This document shows positions 19,509 through 30,983 of a DNA stretch of 40,748 bases, in pieces. The DNA is from Haplomitrium mnioides (lineage: Eukaryota > Marchantiophyta > Haplomitriopsida > Calobryales). A program made the position numbers and the translations under genes. Under the pieces are notes generated by a model. It was given only the letters and a program-made list of their open reading frames with translations. It did no database searches and was not told the origin of the DNA. The number at the start of each line of letters is the position of its first letter. The first letter of the stretch is position 1. Location of the stretch: positions 1-40,748 of the forward strand of contig JBNGIS010020268.1 of the NCBI GenBank assembly GCA_049999725.1. The letters are read 5' to 3'.

Positions 19509-20165
19509 TTGGAAGGAAGAATGAAAGAAAGAGTAGCATTTCGAGAAGAAGAGAGTTATGGACAATTTCCATCGCTAAAAGCATATGATGCGAGGATGGT
19601 TTGTGGTGCATATGAGAACTTCATATTCAATTGTGAGCAATATTTTGAAGCTACAAACATTAGAGAAGATGGTCGACGAATTCTATTTGCGTAAGTCAAT
19701 TAGAAGGAGTTGTTAAGACTTGGTGGAGATATCAAGTAGAACAAGCACAACGTGGATTTGTTGCTCCTATTGTTTCTTGGTGTGAGGTCAAAGAAGCGGC
19801 AATTTCAAGATTTAGGGTTGTAAATGTTTCAAAAGTAGCAAGAGATTGATTGGTCGAATCGAAACAACTTGGTACAACGAGAAGCTATGTTACACACTTT
19901 TAGTCTACAATTATGCAAATTTTGGATATAAGAGAAGAAGAAGAGACACTATGCCGCTTTGTTTGGAGATTGAAGCTTCGAACAAGAATAGAACTTACTA
20001 TGAGAGAGCCTACTCAATTAGAAGAGGAAATGCGTATGGCAAAGAGACATGACTCATTACTTACTTCTATAGAAGCTAGGTCGCATTCTCAACTATTTGA
20101 ACAGCGTACTCAAAAATTTGCAAGCTCTAATGGAATTAAAATTTTAACAAGAATTCGAGGTACTT
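19509..20165 (+). pseudogene. gag: gag of the decayed Ty3 element
   Basis: The frame reads YGQFPSLKAYDARMVCGAYE, then FIFNCEQYFEATNI. After a stop and shift near 19692 it reads VVKTWWRYQVEQAQRGF, the gag matrix/capsid pattern (F...E.YF, then V..WW). A last segment (19913-20052) reads LEEEMRMAKRHDSLL. The frame changes at least three times. I saw no intact zinc knuckle. Confidence 0.7.
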
Positions 20166-20822
20166 TGTTCTATCTTGATGGTATGATTGAAGAGCAATCT
20201 TGTAGAATGTTGTGGATAACGAGAGTTTTGAAAATTTTATTTCACTATGTTTTGCTAAGATAATCAAAGCAAAGTTTATGCTTATCAAATGGAGTATTGT
20301 GACTATAGCCGATGGCCAAAAGCATGACGTGTTTTGCTCTCAAAAGCCATTTCTTCTAAGGATTGGAAAAGAGTACATAGAATCTATGCAATTTGTTATT
20401 GCATCTGTACAACATGACATTATTTTAGAGTTGCCTTGGCTTGAGGATCAATCCGCTCAAATTGATTGGGCAAAGCGATAGATTCAAGTTAGCTTACAAA
20501 GTAAGAAATTTATTTTGGGGTGTTTGACACCGTTGGTGAAGAAGCCTAAATCAGTTCAACGTGTTAATCCAGTGGAGCAAGAGTTGCCTATCTTTGTTGT
20601 TTGGATCAAGCCAATCATAGACTTGAGTAAGAAGGGAGCGCCTACCTCAATGACAAATGATATTTCAAAGGAGTTTGGAGTTGTGTTTTCGGAGGATTTG
20701 TTAAAAAAGTTACCACATGATTGCAGAATACATTTTGTGACTGAGTTGATACTAGAAAGTACTCCTTATAATCAACCTATATATTGGTTATCACCACAAG
20801 AACTAGAAGGGCTTCGAAAGAC
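20166..20822 (+). pseudogene. pol: Protease and reverse transcriptase start, decayed Ty3 element
   Basis: The protease region reads V-D-N-E-S-F-E-N-F-I where the family has V-D-S/H-G-A-S. It continues TIADGQKHDVF and D-I-I-L-E-L-P-W-L. The linker to reverse transcriptase includes FGVVFSEDLLKKLPHDCRIH and LSPQELEGLRKT. The reading is cut at 20822 by the TG...CA insertion. Removing that insertion with one AAGAC copy leaves the next codons (24786 on) in the same frame. Confidence 0.75.
20818..20822. repeat. Target-site duplication AAGAC, left
   Basis: AAGAC precedes TGTTGGG at 20823 and is repeated at 24781-24785 after CCTAACA. Confidence 0.85.
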
Positions 20823-22011
20823 TGTTGGGACAAGCGCAATGCATAGGGGATAAACCCTGCACTTTCTTTTTTACTGCTTACAGGTACCTTTGCTTGGAAC
20901 AGAGCAAGGCAAAAGGGAGGAGCCTTGCTCTGTTCTGTAAACTAACTGACAGGTAATCATACATACAAACAACACATATATAAACATCATAACATGACTG
21001 AGGGCTGAAAGGTAATGCTTATAACTTTGTATTCTCTGGTGTCATACTCCATGTCCAAAATCCCACATCTGCACTGCTGCACTCTGCTCTACTACTAACC
21101 AAATATCTCTACCCTCCTAACTTTCCAACTCCATGTCTTCCAAATTCCACTCCTACGAACTACTTCAGATGCATCTCCGTGCGGTCTTCACCTTGTGGAG
21201 TCAACACAATGCCCTAGACCATTCAACCTCATCATGTATGACAGTGACTAGCTGCCACAACTCCCTGCTGGTGTCATCAGTTCCCGACAGCAAGTTTCGA
21301 TCATGGATCTTCATACTGAGTTTCTGCCACTCTCCGGAGGTAACGGGAAAACTCAGCCATGATGATGCCTTGCACTTCACACCTTCCTCTCCAACTTCAC
21401 TTCCACAAATAACAATTACTCCACATCTACTCTGTCTTCAACTATAGCGAATAGTTCTGATCTCCCTGCAGCCTCCAACAAAATCACAAAACAGAACTGG
21501 CCTACTGCTGTCTCTCTTTTTAATTTTCTCAGATCTCCATTCCTAGGCCAAACCTGCAACAACACACTTCTAACAGAACATACAACTCACAATATCCCTT
21601 ACCATCATCCTTCACATTCTTCCTGCATGATGCTGTCTCCCTGAACTTCTTCACTGCTGTAGTTCAACACTTTGTTTTCAGCTCCTAAATCCAGATCTAC
21701 TACTCCTGCTTGAACAAACACTCTTCTTCTTATGTTTGTTGTTCTTGACTGTTTTTCCTTGCTTGCTGCAGAATAGAGTCTCCAACTTTGTTGCCTCTTG
21801 AATGTCACCCTCATGGTCTTCTATACTCCAGCTCTTCAACAATTGAACTCCTTTGACGCAGCTTGATTAGAGAGTAGCAATCCACCAGAGTTCCTCCACT
21901 GATTCCATGATCTAGATTTCATCGTCTGTTCTCCTCTTCACATCTAAGTGTTGGACTTCTTTCAAATTCTCCTTCACACTCCTCTACACCATCTGAACTT
22001 CCAGCTCTATG

Positions 22012-22390
22012 AGGAGGTAGAGTCCCTTGGATAGTATTGATCAGCCAGGTAATATGCATGAACTTCAGCAACTGGGCACCCCAACTCAGCTTGCTTCAGG
22101 GCCTTATACTTTTCTCATCTGCACTTGATGGTTCACCTTGCTCATCTTTCAACATCTGCAGCTTGTATAACTCGCTTTTATCTGAGGTATCCAAATGTCT
22201 CATCTGATAATGGAGTGTCAGGTGCTCCACTAGAGAGCTCACAGCTTCCCTGATTTTTTTCACAGAGTCTCACCACCTTCAACCTGTGGCACTGATTTTC
22301 TCTGCAAGCTGGAGCTCCAACTCGCCAAGGTAGTGTATTCTTGCTCGAAGCTTGAGTGCAACCTCCTCTTGCGCTGTCAGCTTGATCCCA
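22012..22390 (-). pseudogene. Gene-like frame of unknown identity, 3' part
   Basis: On the minus strand one frame reads ALKLRARIHYLGELELQLAE, then passes two TGA codons in G-TGA-RW-TGA context that look like CGA-to-TGA changes. It continues [20 protein letters not shown] and [18 protein letters not shown]. After a one-base shift it reads [20 protein letters not shown] and ends at a stop near 22012. Helical, charged and coiled-coil-like. Together with the 5' part it may be a captured host gene. No name can be given. Confidence 0.4.
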
Positions 22391-23507
22391 TGACCCACAA
22401 ACTGCAAGCATAATGTGTTCCATCTCCAGGACAGCGAAGCTGCAATTCATCTCTAAGTACCAACCAAAGTTCATTGTCTTCCTTTCTTGAACACTCTACT
22501 CGTCCTCCAACAATAGCCTACTCATAAAAAATTTGAACGAAAGCTGCGCTAGTTTGATTCAATGCCATGTTGTATACAGATGATCACATTCTCTTTTGCA
22601 ACAGGGAAAAAAATCTCAATCCCATCTCAGCCTGCCTCTTTATCCCGTTCTGAGCTTCTCCCAAGAGGTGAATAATAGTCAATGAAATCACCTCATTGTT
22701 ACAAAGTAGGATTGCATAGAGAAGGAATGATTTTCAAGTGCAACTAAAAAGGAAAGCAAAACAACAAGAGTGAAGAAGGGGAAGCTTTCCCCATAAAAAC
22801 TCTTCATTCTTTAATTTGCTTAGTGATCCACATCACAACCCTGCTTTGAATGCCTCAGATTGTTTTCCTTGTTTAACAACGTTTCAACGAGACTCATACT
22901 TTCTCAAGAACTGTGCTGCTCCAACATTCGACCAACACTAAGCTAAACTTGACAAAGACCAACTTTCTGCTATCGGTTGACCAGAATGATCATCCTACAG
23001 CCCCAAACCGTTTGACTTGTAGCTGTAAGAGCATGAAGTCAAAGTTTCTCACAACACTGATCCAATCCACCACCAAAACCAAATTTTCCTTCCTCAAAAC
23101 CATACTAAGAACTATTGTCAACAGCCTCTTCAAAATATGCAGCTGAATAGATTGAAGTTCTGCACCAACAAAGGCTCTCTCATTGGCCAAAATCTACCCA
23201 AAATTCGGAAGAACTGATGCCTCTCCCCTGAAAAGCACCCATTGACTGACTTACTGATGCCCTGCAAAAATCAAAGACCTTAAAATGATGTGGTCCAATG
23301 CTTCGTGCCAGTAAATCGACCTATGGAAGGTCGGAATTCACATCTGACTTTTCTTATTGAAGAAATTTTCCCTTGATCGATCTTAGCCAGAAATTCTCCC
23401 CAAAATCCGCAGACCCGATTCTCGAAGGATAACTCGCCTCTGCTACAACTTCTACGTAAAATGCCCTATTGGTAACTGGCAAGGAGAAAATAGTTTCTCC
23501 TGCAGAG

Positions 23508-24390
23508 TTAGAATGAAAGACGAATATATGGCGAGAAATCACTCCACCATCCCTGCTGAAATCGCCCCTCCTCCATCTGTTTCTTGATCAAACTAAAAAG
23601 TTGCTTGTTTCTCTTCTTTGCCCCACCCTCGGTTTCATTATTATCAGCCTCCCTATCTGGCTGCGGCCCCCAACGGCTTTGCCTCCTCTTCGCAGAACTC
23701 GTTTCACCAGCAGAACCAACACTTTGTTCACTGGTCTGACCACCTCCAGCGCCAGACGTCTGCCGCATGGAACTCTCATCCCATGCATCTCCACTTTCGT
23801 GACCCTCATTGCGGTAAGAGCCCCCCGTCAAGATATCCTCTCCCTCCATCGTTCCTTTTGCTTCTCCTGTACCGTCGTAAGAATATGCCCTCACATTCCT
23901 CTCTTCCCCACTCTCTACACTGTAATGTGAAGCATATTGGCCATCGTAGGCATTCTTGCGAATGGTTCCCGCCTGCTGTGGGTAAGTCTTGGAGACTCCC
24001 GCCTCAGCTCTGAAAACAAAGTGGCGATTGTCCTCCGACCTTCTGCGCCATATTTCTGCTTCAACAATTCTGGTTTCTGTCGCTGCAATTCTTCCTCGAT
24101 CAAATCTTGCAAAGTTATGCCAACGATTACATCTCGATCCCTGAATTCGCATGTATGCCTTGAATAATCAAACTCTCGACATGCATCCATCCTTCTTTTC
24201 AATGACCTCTCTGCTATCTGCAAGCAACCGCATGTTCCCTGCCTCAAGGTCTTCTGCTACGATTCTGCTCCTGGTTGAATCCTCGTCCGGCAACGATTTT
24301 TGTTTCTGCGCTTAATTCCTCCTACGGCTGCCAATTCCTCTGCCAGTCCTCCTTGCCGAATGCCTTCTTGATTTTAGCACCTTTATGGGC
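23508..24390 (-). pseudogene. Gene-like frames of unknown identity, 5' part
   Basis: Frame 24247-23915 reads DRDVIVGITLQDLIEEELQ, then KYGAEGRRTIATLFSELRR. An overlapping frame (24152-23508) later reads SSAKRRQSRWGPQPDREADN and KKRNKQLFSLIKKQMEEGRF. The S-R-W-G-P box after basic residues resembles RNA-processing factors, but that is a weak clue. Upstream, beyond 24290, another frame has PPLKKNAHKGAKIKKAFGK. The amino-acid composition looks like a real protein cut by shifts. I do not recognise it. Confidence 0.35.
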
Positions 24391-24433
24391 ATTTTTCTTC
24401 AGAGGAGGCCCTCCGGCGACGCCGCCGAACGTA

Positions 24434-24444
24434 CCCTATTTAAA
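24434..24444 (-). promoter_or_regulatory. TATA-like box in the 3,958-bp insertion
   Basis: The minus strand reads TTTAAATAGGG, close to the plant TATA consensus, 337 bp in from the TGTTAGG end and upstream of the gene-like frames. Confidence 0.45.
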
Positions 24445-24780
24445 CCCAGCATACTCCAAGTAACGTGTTCTACCATCCTTCTTGGCCCCCTCACGGGAAA
24501 TTAGGAAATCTTAATTAAAACTGAAATTCTGCAAATTTTGAATTCTTGAAATTATGAAAAACTCCTATTTGTTGCCTCGGAAGCATAATCTGCATTTCCC
24601 ACCTGAACTTGCTGCTTGTCATATTTTTCTTTCCTTGGTACGCTCCAAACACTGACAGAATGGTACTTCCCTGTGGTCAGAAGACGCCCTTTTGTTGTTC
24701 AATGATGAATCTGCTCGTCCTTGTGCTCCACTACAAGCTCTTTCAGAAGCTTCTTAAATCACCTACCTCGTGACCTAACA

Positions 24781-24785
24781 AAGAC
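24781..24785. repeat. Target-site duplication AAGAC, right
   Basis: This is the second copy of AAGAC, directly after the CA end of the 3,958-bp insertion and before the resumed reverse transcriptase. Confidence 0.85.
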
Positions 24786-24861
24786 ATTGACAGATCTTCT
24801 TGAGAAGGATTTCATTAAGCGTAGTACTTTGCCTTGGAGAGCTACGGTATTCTTTGTGTCA
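24786..24861 (+). pseudogene. pol: Reverse transcriptase, second piece, decayed Ty3 element
   Basis: It reads LTDLLEKDFIKRSTLPWRA, then VFFVS, the usual block before the first catalytic strands of Ty3 reverse transcriptase. It runs into the 400-N gap. Confidence 0.8.
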
Positions 24862-25261
24862 NNNNNNNNNNNNNNNNNNNNNNNNNNNNNNNNNNNNNNN
24901 NNNNNNNNNNNNNNNNNNNNNNNNNNNNNNNNNNNNNNNNNNNNNNNNNNNNNNNNNNNNNNNNNNNNNNNNNNNNNNNNNNNNNNNNNNNNNNNNNNNN
25001 NNNNNNNNNNNNNNNNNNNNNNNNNNNNNNNNNNNNNNNNNNNNNNNNNNNNNNNNNNNNNNNNNNNNNNNNNNNNNNNNNNNNNNNNNNNNNNNNNNNN
25101 NNNNNNNNNNNNNNNNNNNNNNNNNNNNNNNNNNNNNNNNNNNNNNNNNNNNNNNNNNNNNNNNNNNNNNNNNNNNNNNNNNNNNNNNNNNNNNNNNNNN
25201 NNNNNNNNNNNNNNNNNNNNNNNNNNNNNNNNNNNNNNNNNNNNNNNNNNNNNNNNNNNNN
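24862..25261. other. Assembly gap (400 N)
   Basis: This run of N replaces the junction between the decayed element and the nested Ty3 element, including the nested element's 5' LTR and primer site. ORFs drawn across the gap have no meaning. Confidence 0.99.
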
Positions 25262-27356
25262 GGAGCAAGGGAAAAGAGTCTGGAATTCTGGGAGCAGCCT
25301 AGCACCAGAAGTGGAAGAAGACGAGCCAAGGAGGTTGCTCGGGTTGGATAAAGGAGGGATCTCACTCAGAAGTGGGAGAAACTTAGAAAGGGCAGTTAGA
25401 GCTTCTGGTTCCATACTAACCGCAACCCCAATGGCCAATGTGGGGCATGTAACACAAAGATCCCAATTCAGATACAAGACGTTCAGAGGATCAAGAAGAG
25501 AGGATCCAGATGAGTGGTTGGATGAGTTCGAGGGTACAGCCTACGCAAATAGGGAGAACCTCATTAAGGAAGCCATTCTTCCTGGGGTGTTAAAAGGGGA
25601 GGCTGGCCCTTGGTACCAGTCACTATCGGAGGTCACAAAAAGGAATTGGGACACCTTCAAGGCAGCTTTCCTAGAGGAGTTCAGAAAGATAGGAGGGGAG
25701 TCCGAAGCCTTGATCAAGATTGGCCAGATGGAGATGAAGAAGCACAAATCGGTAAGGAAGTTTCTTCAACGGTTCCAGAGGATGGCCAGAAAGATTAACC
25801 CCCATGCATCAGATGGGATGCTGACCTCCTGGTTTATCTCAGCCCTGCCCAGAAGTCTAGGGGCATGGGTGAGGAGGTCCAAGCCCACATGCCTGGAGCA
25901 AGCAGTGGAGGAAGCCCAATCTTACATCAAGGCTGAAGTGGCAAGCTCCAAAAGAAAGTCGAAGAGAAGGAATGATTTTGACAGTTCTTCAGAGAGCTCC
26001 AGTCAAGAGGATAGCTCTGATGATAGCTCCTCTTCAGAGTCTGAATCAGAGAGCGAGACCAGCCCCGAGAGCTAAGAGGATGAAAGATCCCACAGGAGGC
26101 GGAAGAAAAAGAGTAGCAAAAAGAAAAAGGAGGCCAAAGAGAAGAGGGCCAAGAAACATGACCGGCACAAGGAAGGCAAGGAGAAAAAGGCCCACCGGTC
26201 CCATGACAGAGGAGCTGGTGGGGAGACCAGCAAGAGGAGGGGGGCTAAAGACCATATGAATGAAATCAATGCAAAATTGGAAGCCATGTCGATCCATTTT
26301 GCCGGCCTGAAGCCCGAGGGCAAAAAAGTGTTGACACGGAGGGCCCATGTCTGGTGTGTGAAGTGCCGCACCTACGGGCACTCCCCCCAAGAATGCCCCC
26401 TGGATGGGACACCTATCCATTATGTGAGGGAGGACCCCCCGGAGTGGTACCATGAGGAGGTGGAATACGTGCAGGAGGAACCACCAGAACTCGTGTACCA
26501 AGTGGTCAGCCAACCTCGGCCAATGGCAGGCCGACCTGTCAATATAGTGCCCGGTCAGCCGGCGGCTTGGGGACACGCGTGGCCAGAAGGGCTAGGGTCC
26601 GGCCAAAACAAGACCAGGGTATTGGTGTGCTGGAACTATGGACAGCCAGGCTACATTTTCCCTAATTGCCCGGAACCCAAGAAGCAAGGGTATGGTATGC
26701 CGCCAATGCTCTGTACAAGATGCAAGAAGGAAGGGCATCTGGCCAACAATTGTCCCCATGCTAGAAGGCAGGAGCTGCCTACCAACTCGGCCCAGCAGGC
26801 ACCTCCCCCAGCAGTAGTCAACCTGGTAACCACTTCATGGAAGCATGGGGCAGAGTTTCCAGAAGTGGAAGCCCATGTGGAGGAGGATTGCTACAGAGTG
26901 GCTACCAGGACTGCAGCCAGGGCCAAGGAAAAAGGAAAGGCCAAGCTGACTCGGAGAAAGGAGAGGGCTGCAAATGTGCTTCCCACTGAGGAGGACTCAG
27001 ATTACAAAAGGGAGCACCCGAAATTATTCTATCCAAGACAAGAAAAGGAAGTCAAAAAACAGCTAGAAGCCTTGGAGGCGGCTGAAGCCCAGCAAGCGGC
27101 AGAGAAGACCCTACAAGAGGTCAATCGCAGGAATGGAGCTGAGCAGGCCAAGCAAGACACAACGACCCAACCTTCAACCAGCACTTGCGCGTCCTACAGC
27201 ATCCAGAGGGATGTGAGGGACTGTCTGGTGATAGCAATCGTAGGGCAGTTGATCAAGGACAACCTTGTTTACAGAAGGCAGCTCCGTGAGCTACTCATGG
27301 GCGCCAGGAGGAAGAGGAGCTTCCCACGGTGGGCACCACCGCCGACCTGTGGATAA
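25262..27356 (+). pseudogene. gag: gag of the nested Ty3 element
   Basis: The frame is open from the gap to a TAA at 26073-26075 and then open again in the same frame to 27356, so a single stop separates two halves. The first half holds the retrotransposon gag domain (FRGSRREDPDEWLDEFEGTA, then GEAGPWYQSLSEVTKRNWDT, RKFLQRFQRMARKINP). It ends with a Ser/Asp/Glu tract. The second half opens with a Lys/Arg-rich stretch and has three CX2CX4HX4C sites: C-V-K-C-R-T-Y-G-H (26355), a degenerate C-W-N-Y-G-Q-P-G-Y (26628), and C-T-R-C-K-K-E-G-H (26712). A Glu/Ala-rich coiled-coil-like segment follows (EKEVKKQLEALEAAEAQQAA). Confidence 0.85.
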
Positions 27357-27374
27357 CCTGTTAAGATAAGAGAG

Positions 27375-28399
27375 CTCCAAAAATAGGCATTCAGATTGCG
27401 GGGTGCACTCTGTCCTTGGTGTCAGTGGATGGAGACGCGGGAGTGAATATTATGGTGGAGGAAACTACCCACCAACTGGGCTTCAAGACTTTCTCCCCAA
27501 CCGAGAGGATTATGCGGTTGGCAGATGGATCTAGGGTTAAGCCCTTGGGAGCATTGCTGAAGGTGCCCACCTGGATTGGGGAGAAGGAGTTCGCACTGAA
27601 CTACTTGGTGATGAGACCAGCAAGGAGTTCCCCATACCTTGTTTTGATCGGGAGGCCTTGGCTGTATGGAGCCAAGGTAATGCACAATTGGGGAGACTCT
27701 ACCTTGGTGTTCGGACCTGGCAGAATAGTGGTGCATTACGGCGCGGTCCCACATGAGAGAGAGACCAAAGAGGAAAAGGAGTATGACACAGAGTGGTCGG
27801 TGGAAGAGGAGTCAGAGGACGAGGACACTTACTGGTTGAGACTAGTGAGTGACATGACGAAGGCCGATTTTTTGGGCAGTGCCGAAGCCAAGGTCAACCA
27901 GTTGGAGACTTCTGTCTTTGGAATTTGGGGCATGACGGAGCTTGAGGCAGGAGTGCCAACCCTTAGCTCGGGACCTAAGCAAAATGGGGAGTTAGGGGCA
28001 TCCACTTCTAGCCCAGGACTTGAGATAAAAGGGGAGTTGACTGCAGCTATCATTCCAGGGGAGGATGATCACCAAATGAGGACAGGGGAGCCTAACAAGA
28101 AACCGACGGTAGGTGGCCAACGACTCGCCCACTTGGAGTCAGACTGTGACTCCACGAGCAGAATCAGGGTGGAGGTCATCCGGGCGGAGCAGTACAGAGA
28201 GATAACGACCCCTAGTGGGAGGACATTTCAGCTTGGTTTCGCTTTAAACAAGGGGGCTGAGAGAGCCTTCATGCAGACCTTAGGGAACTTCAGCGATGTG
28301 TTTGTATGGAGCCATACGGACCTAGAGGGCGTGCCCAAAGAGCTGGAGGAGCACAGAGTTGACTTGGAAGATAATGCTACCCCCGTGCGGCAGCGGTAG
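27375..28399 (+). pseudogene. pol: Aspartic protease and linker of the nested Ty3 element
   Basis: A different frame from gag reads IGIQIAGCTLSLVSVDGDAG with the active-site position V-D-G-D, where relatives have D-G-G or D-S-G. It continues MRLADGSRVKPLG and YLVLIGRPWLYGAKVMHNWG. A long acidic linker follows, then FSDVFVWSHTDLEGVPKELE, the usual lead into reverse transcriptase. It ends with TAG at 28397-28399. An upstream in-frame start is not obvious, so expression by frameshift or read-through from gag is possible in the ancestor. Confidence 0.8.
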
Positions 28400-29663
28400 T
28401 ACCGAATGAACCCACTCTTCTCTCTATTGGTGAAGGAGGAGGTGGATAAGCTCCTAGAGGCAGGATTCATATACCCTGTCTTGAACAGTGAGTGGGTGTC
28501 TCCTCTGGTGGTGGTGCCGAAGAAGGCGGGCTTGGACGGGAAGCCAAAGATCAGGGTGTGTCAAGACTACCGCAAGCTGAATGTGGCAACTAAGAAGGAC
28601 CACTACCCTCTGCCTTTTACTGATGGTGTGCTGGACCTAGTGGCGGGCCAAGAAGTTTACAGTTTTATGGATGGTTACTCCGGGTACAATCATGTGTGGA
28701 TAAGAAAGGAGGAGCAACTAAAAATTGCCTTCACAACGGAGTGGGGAGTGTTCTCCTTTTGACGAATGCCATTTGGTCTCTGCAACGCGCTAGGTACATT
28801 CCAGAGACTAATGATGAACATGTTCCGTGACTACCTTAGGAAGTTCCTCGAGATTTTCATAGATGACTTCGTGGTATACGACAAGATCAAGGACCATGAG
28901 GAGCATGTGTGGCTCACCTTTCAGTTATGCAGAGAACGGGATTGCGGCTGCATCTTGGGAAATGCTTCTTTGCAGTGAGAGAAGGGATACTGTTGGGGCA
29001 TAGAGTTTCTAGCCAGGGAATTGCCGTAGATCAGGAAAAGGTGGCAATTTGGCTGGGTGTGGTGTTTCCAATGTACCTGGTGGAGGTGCAAGGATTCTTA
29101 AGGTGTGTGGGCTACTATAGGAGGTTTATTCCAAAATTTGCCCTCGTAGACTACCACCTAACACAGATGGTGAAAAGGGGTAGTGACTTCGAGCCAACAG
29201 AGCTCAGGAGATCCAACTTTAACGAGCTCAAGAGGCGATTGGCCAATGCGCCTATCTTGGCGCCTCCAAACTGGACCAAGGAGTTCTACGTGATGGTGGA
29301 TGTTTCGGGTTTCTGTGTGGGGGCAGTGCTGAGCCAACTCGATGAGGAGGGCAGGGACCACCCCATCTACTTTGCCAGCAGACTCCTCTCAGCGGCGGAG
29401 AAGAACTACTCGCCCACCAACCGTGAGGCCCTGGGGATAATCTACTCCCAAAAGAAGTTCTGACACTACTTGCTGCATTACAAAGTGGTGTTTCACATGG
29501 ATCATGACGCCCTCAAATACATGGTCAACAAGCCAGACCTGACGGGGAGAGTGGCAAGGTGGATGCTACTACTCCAAGAGTTTAATTTTGAGGTATGCAT
29601 CAAGCCAGGAAAGAAACACTAGAATGCGGACTTCTTCTCGAGGATCGAGGACCAACCAAGTGC
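28400..29663 (+). pseudogene. pol: Reverse transcriptase and RNase H of the nested Ty3 element
   Basis: Blocks in order: EEVDKLLEAGFIYPV, WVSPLVVVPKKAGLDGK, VCQDYRKLNVATKKDHYPLP, MPFGLCNALGTFQRLMMNMF and the catalytic box I-F-I-D-D-F-V-V-Y (about 28852-28878). After a frameshift near 28940 it reads LGHRVSSQGIAVDQEKV, then RNase H with FYVMVDVSGFCVGAVLSQLD and YFASRLLSAAEKNYSPTNRE. Stops lie at 28760 and 29461 (TGA in place of W). Apart from these the domain is near complete. Confidence 0.9.
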
Positions 29664-30983
29664 AGAATGATGGTGGACACCTTCCCCGATAAAGACCTGT
29701 TCCATGTCAGAGAGGGAAGACCCACAGAGTATGAGGACATCATTGAGTTCCTCTTGACGGCGAGGATTCCCCCCGGGCGCACCCCAAAGCAAGCAGCAGT
29801 GTTTCTCAGAAAGGTGAGGCCCTTTCTCATGATCAAGGGAATGCTGCATAGGCAGGGCATGGATGGGCATATACGCAGGTGTCTGGAGAAAGACCAATCC
29901 ACGGTGGTCATGCGGGCAATGCACGAGGAAGAGGTCGACAGTCATTTTGCGGCAAAAACCACCATCCGAAAGATCGTGGATGCTAAGTATTGGTGGCCAA
30001 CCATGCACATGGACGTCCACTTCTTTGTGAAGAGGTGCGATGCTTGTCAGCGGACCGGCAAACCAGCATCATCATGCCACCATCCTCTGGCGCCGATCAT
30101 GCCCCTGGCCCTATTTGAGAAGTGGGGAATTGATTTCATCGGGCCCATCACTCCATCCATGAGGCGCGGGAACAGGTACATTCTGCCTTCCACTGACTAC
30201 GCTACCAAGTGGGTGGAGGCAAAGGCGACCAGGAAAGATGACCCTCCAACGGTGGCCAGGTTCCTATATGAGCAGATCTTCACCCAATTCAGCGCGCCGC
30301 TGGAGTTGGTGAGTGACAAAGGTACGCATTTTGTTAATCGAGTCATTGATGAGCTCACGGGAAAGTACTTGGTCAAGCACCGCAAAACCACCGCCTACCA
30401 CCCTAAGGCCAATGGGATGACAGAGAGGGCCAACGGGATTATGGGCAAGATCCTGAACAAGACGGTGGCTGCCAACAAGGTGGACTGGGACCTGAAACTG
30501 CTAACGGCCACGCATGCCTATAATCTGGCCTACAAGACCACCACGGGCCACTGCCCTTACTTCCTGGTCTTTGGGCAGCATTCGCTGGTCCATGTGGAGT
30601 TTGAAGTCCCCACACTGCGGGTGTCAATTGAGGAGAGGATGGCAGAGGGCTTGAGCCGAACAGAAAGAGTGCACCAGTTGGAGGCCTTAGAGGAGATCCG
30701 GGTAGGCGCCCATGAGAGGCTGGAACATCAGCAGCATCTAACCAAGAAGCAGCACAACAAGAAGCTGAGACCAGTCGACTTCAAAGGAGGGGATCTAGTG
30801 GTGCTCTACGACAACAAATTTATGCACTTTCCCGAGAAACTGCATACCCGGTGGATGGGGCCCTACCTGGTGAAAGTGCTTCACAACAATGGGTCGGTAG
30901 AGTTGAGCACGATAACATGAGCACACCTTCCCAACCGGGTCCACTACGACCGTCTCAAGCGGTATTACCACCAGGAGGACTAA
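29595..30983 (+). pseudogene. pol: Integrase of the nested Ty3 element
   Basis: One open frame covers almost the whole integrase (29595-30920); its upstream junction with RNase H is a frameshift near 29665. The zinc-binding part has H-E-E-E-V-D-S-H and C-D-A-C-Q-R. The catalytic triad is intact: W-G-I-D-F-I-G-P, V-S-D-K-G-T-H-F and M-T-E-R-A-N. The C-terminal part reads FKGGDLVVLYDNKFMHFPEK, then GPYLVKVLHNNGSVEL. A TGA at 30918 is followed by in-frame LKRYYHQED and TAA at 30981. I see no chromodomain, unlike the chromovirus at 11647. Confidence 0.9.

Larger units (their letters stand above)
20823..24780 (-). mobile_element. 3,958-bp TG...CA insertion (solo LTR or non-autonomous LTR element)
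   Basis: It begins TGTTGGGAC and ends CCTAACA on the plus strand, so either strand reads TGTTRGG...CA. AAGAC flanks it on both sides. No internal pair of LTRs is visible and it contains no gag or pol. On the minus strand a TTTAAATAGGG box lies about 340 bp from the end and gene-like frames follow, so minus is the likelier orientation. It could be one very long solo LTR, or a non-autonomous element whose LTRs are too diverged to see by eye. Confidence 0.75.

Noticed and set aside
23601-24013. Plus-strand ORFs of 109 and 131 residues opposite the gene-like frames
   Set aside because: Composition is Pro/Ser/His-rich and mirrors the minus-strand frame; the minus strand has the TATA-like box and the more protein-like reading.
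24834-25267. Long ORFs spanning the 400-N gap
   Set aside because: They are translations of N. Only the real sequence from 25262 on supports gag.
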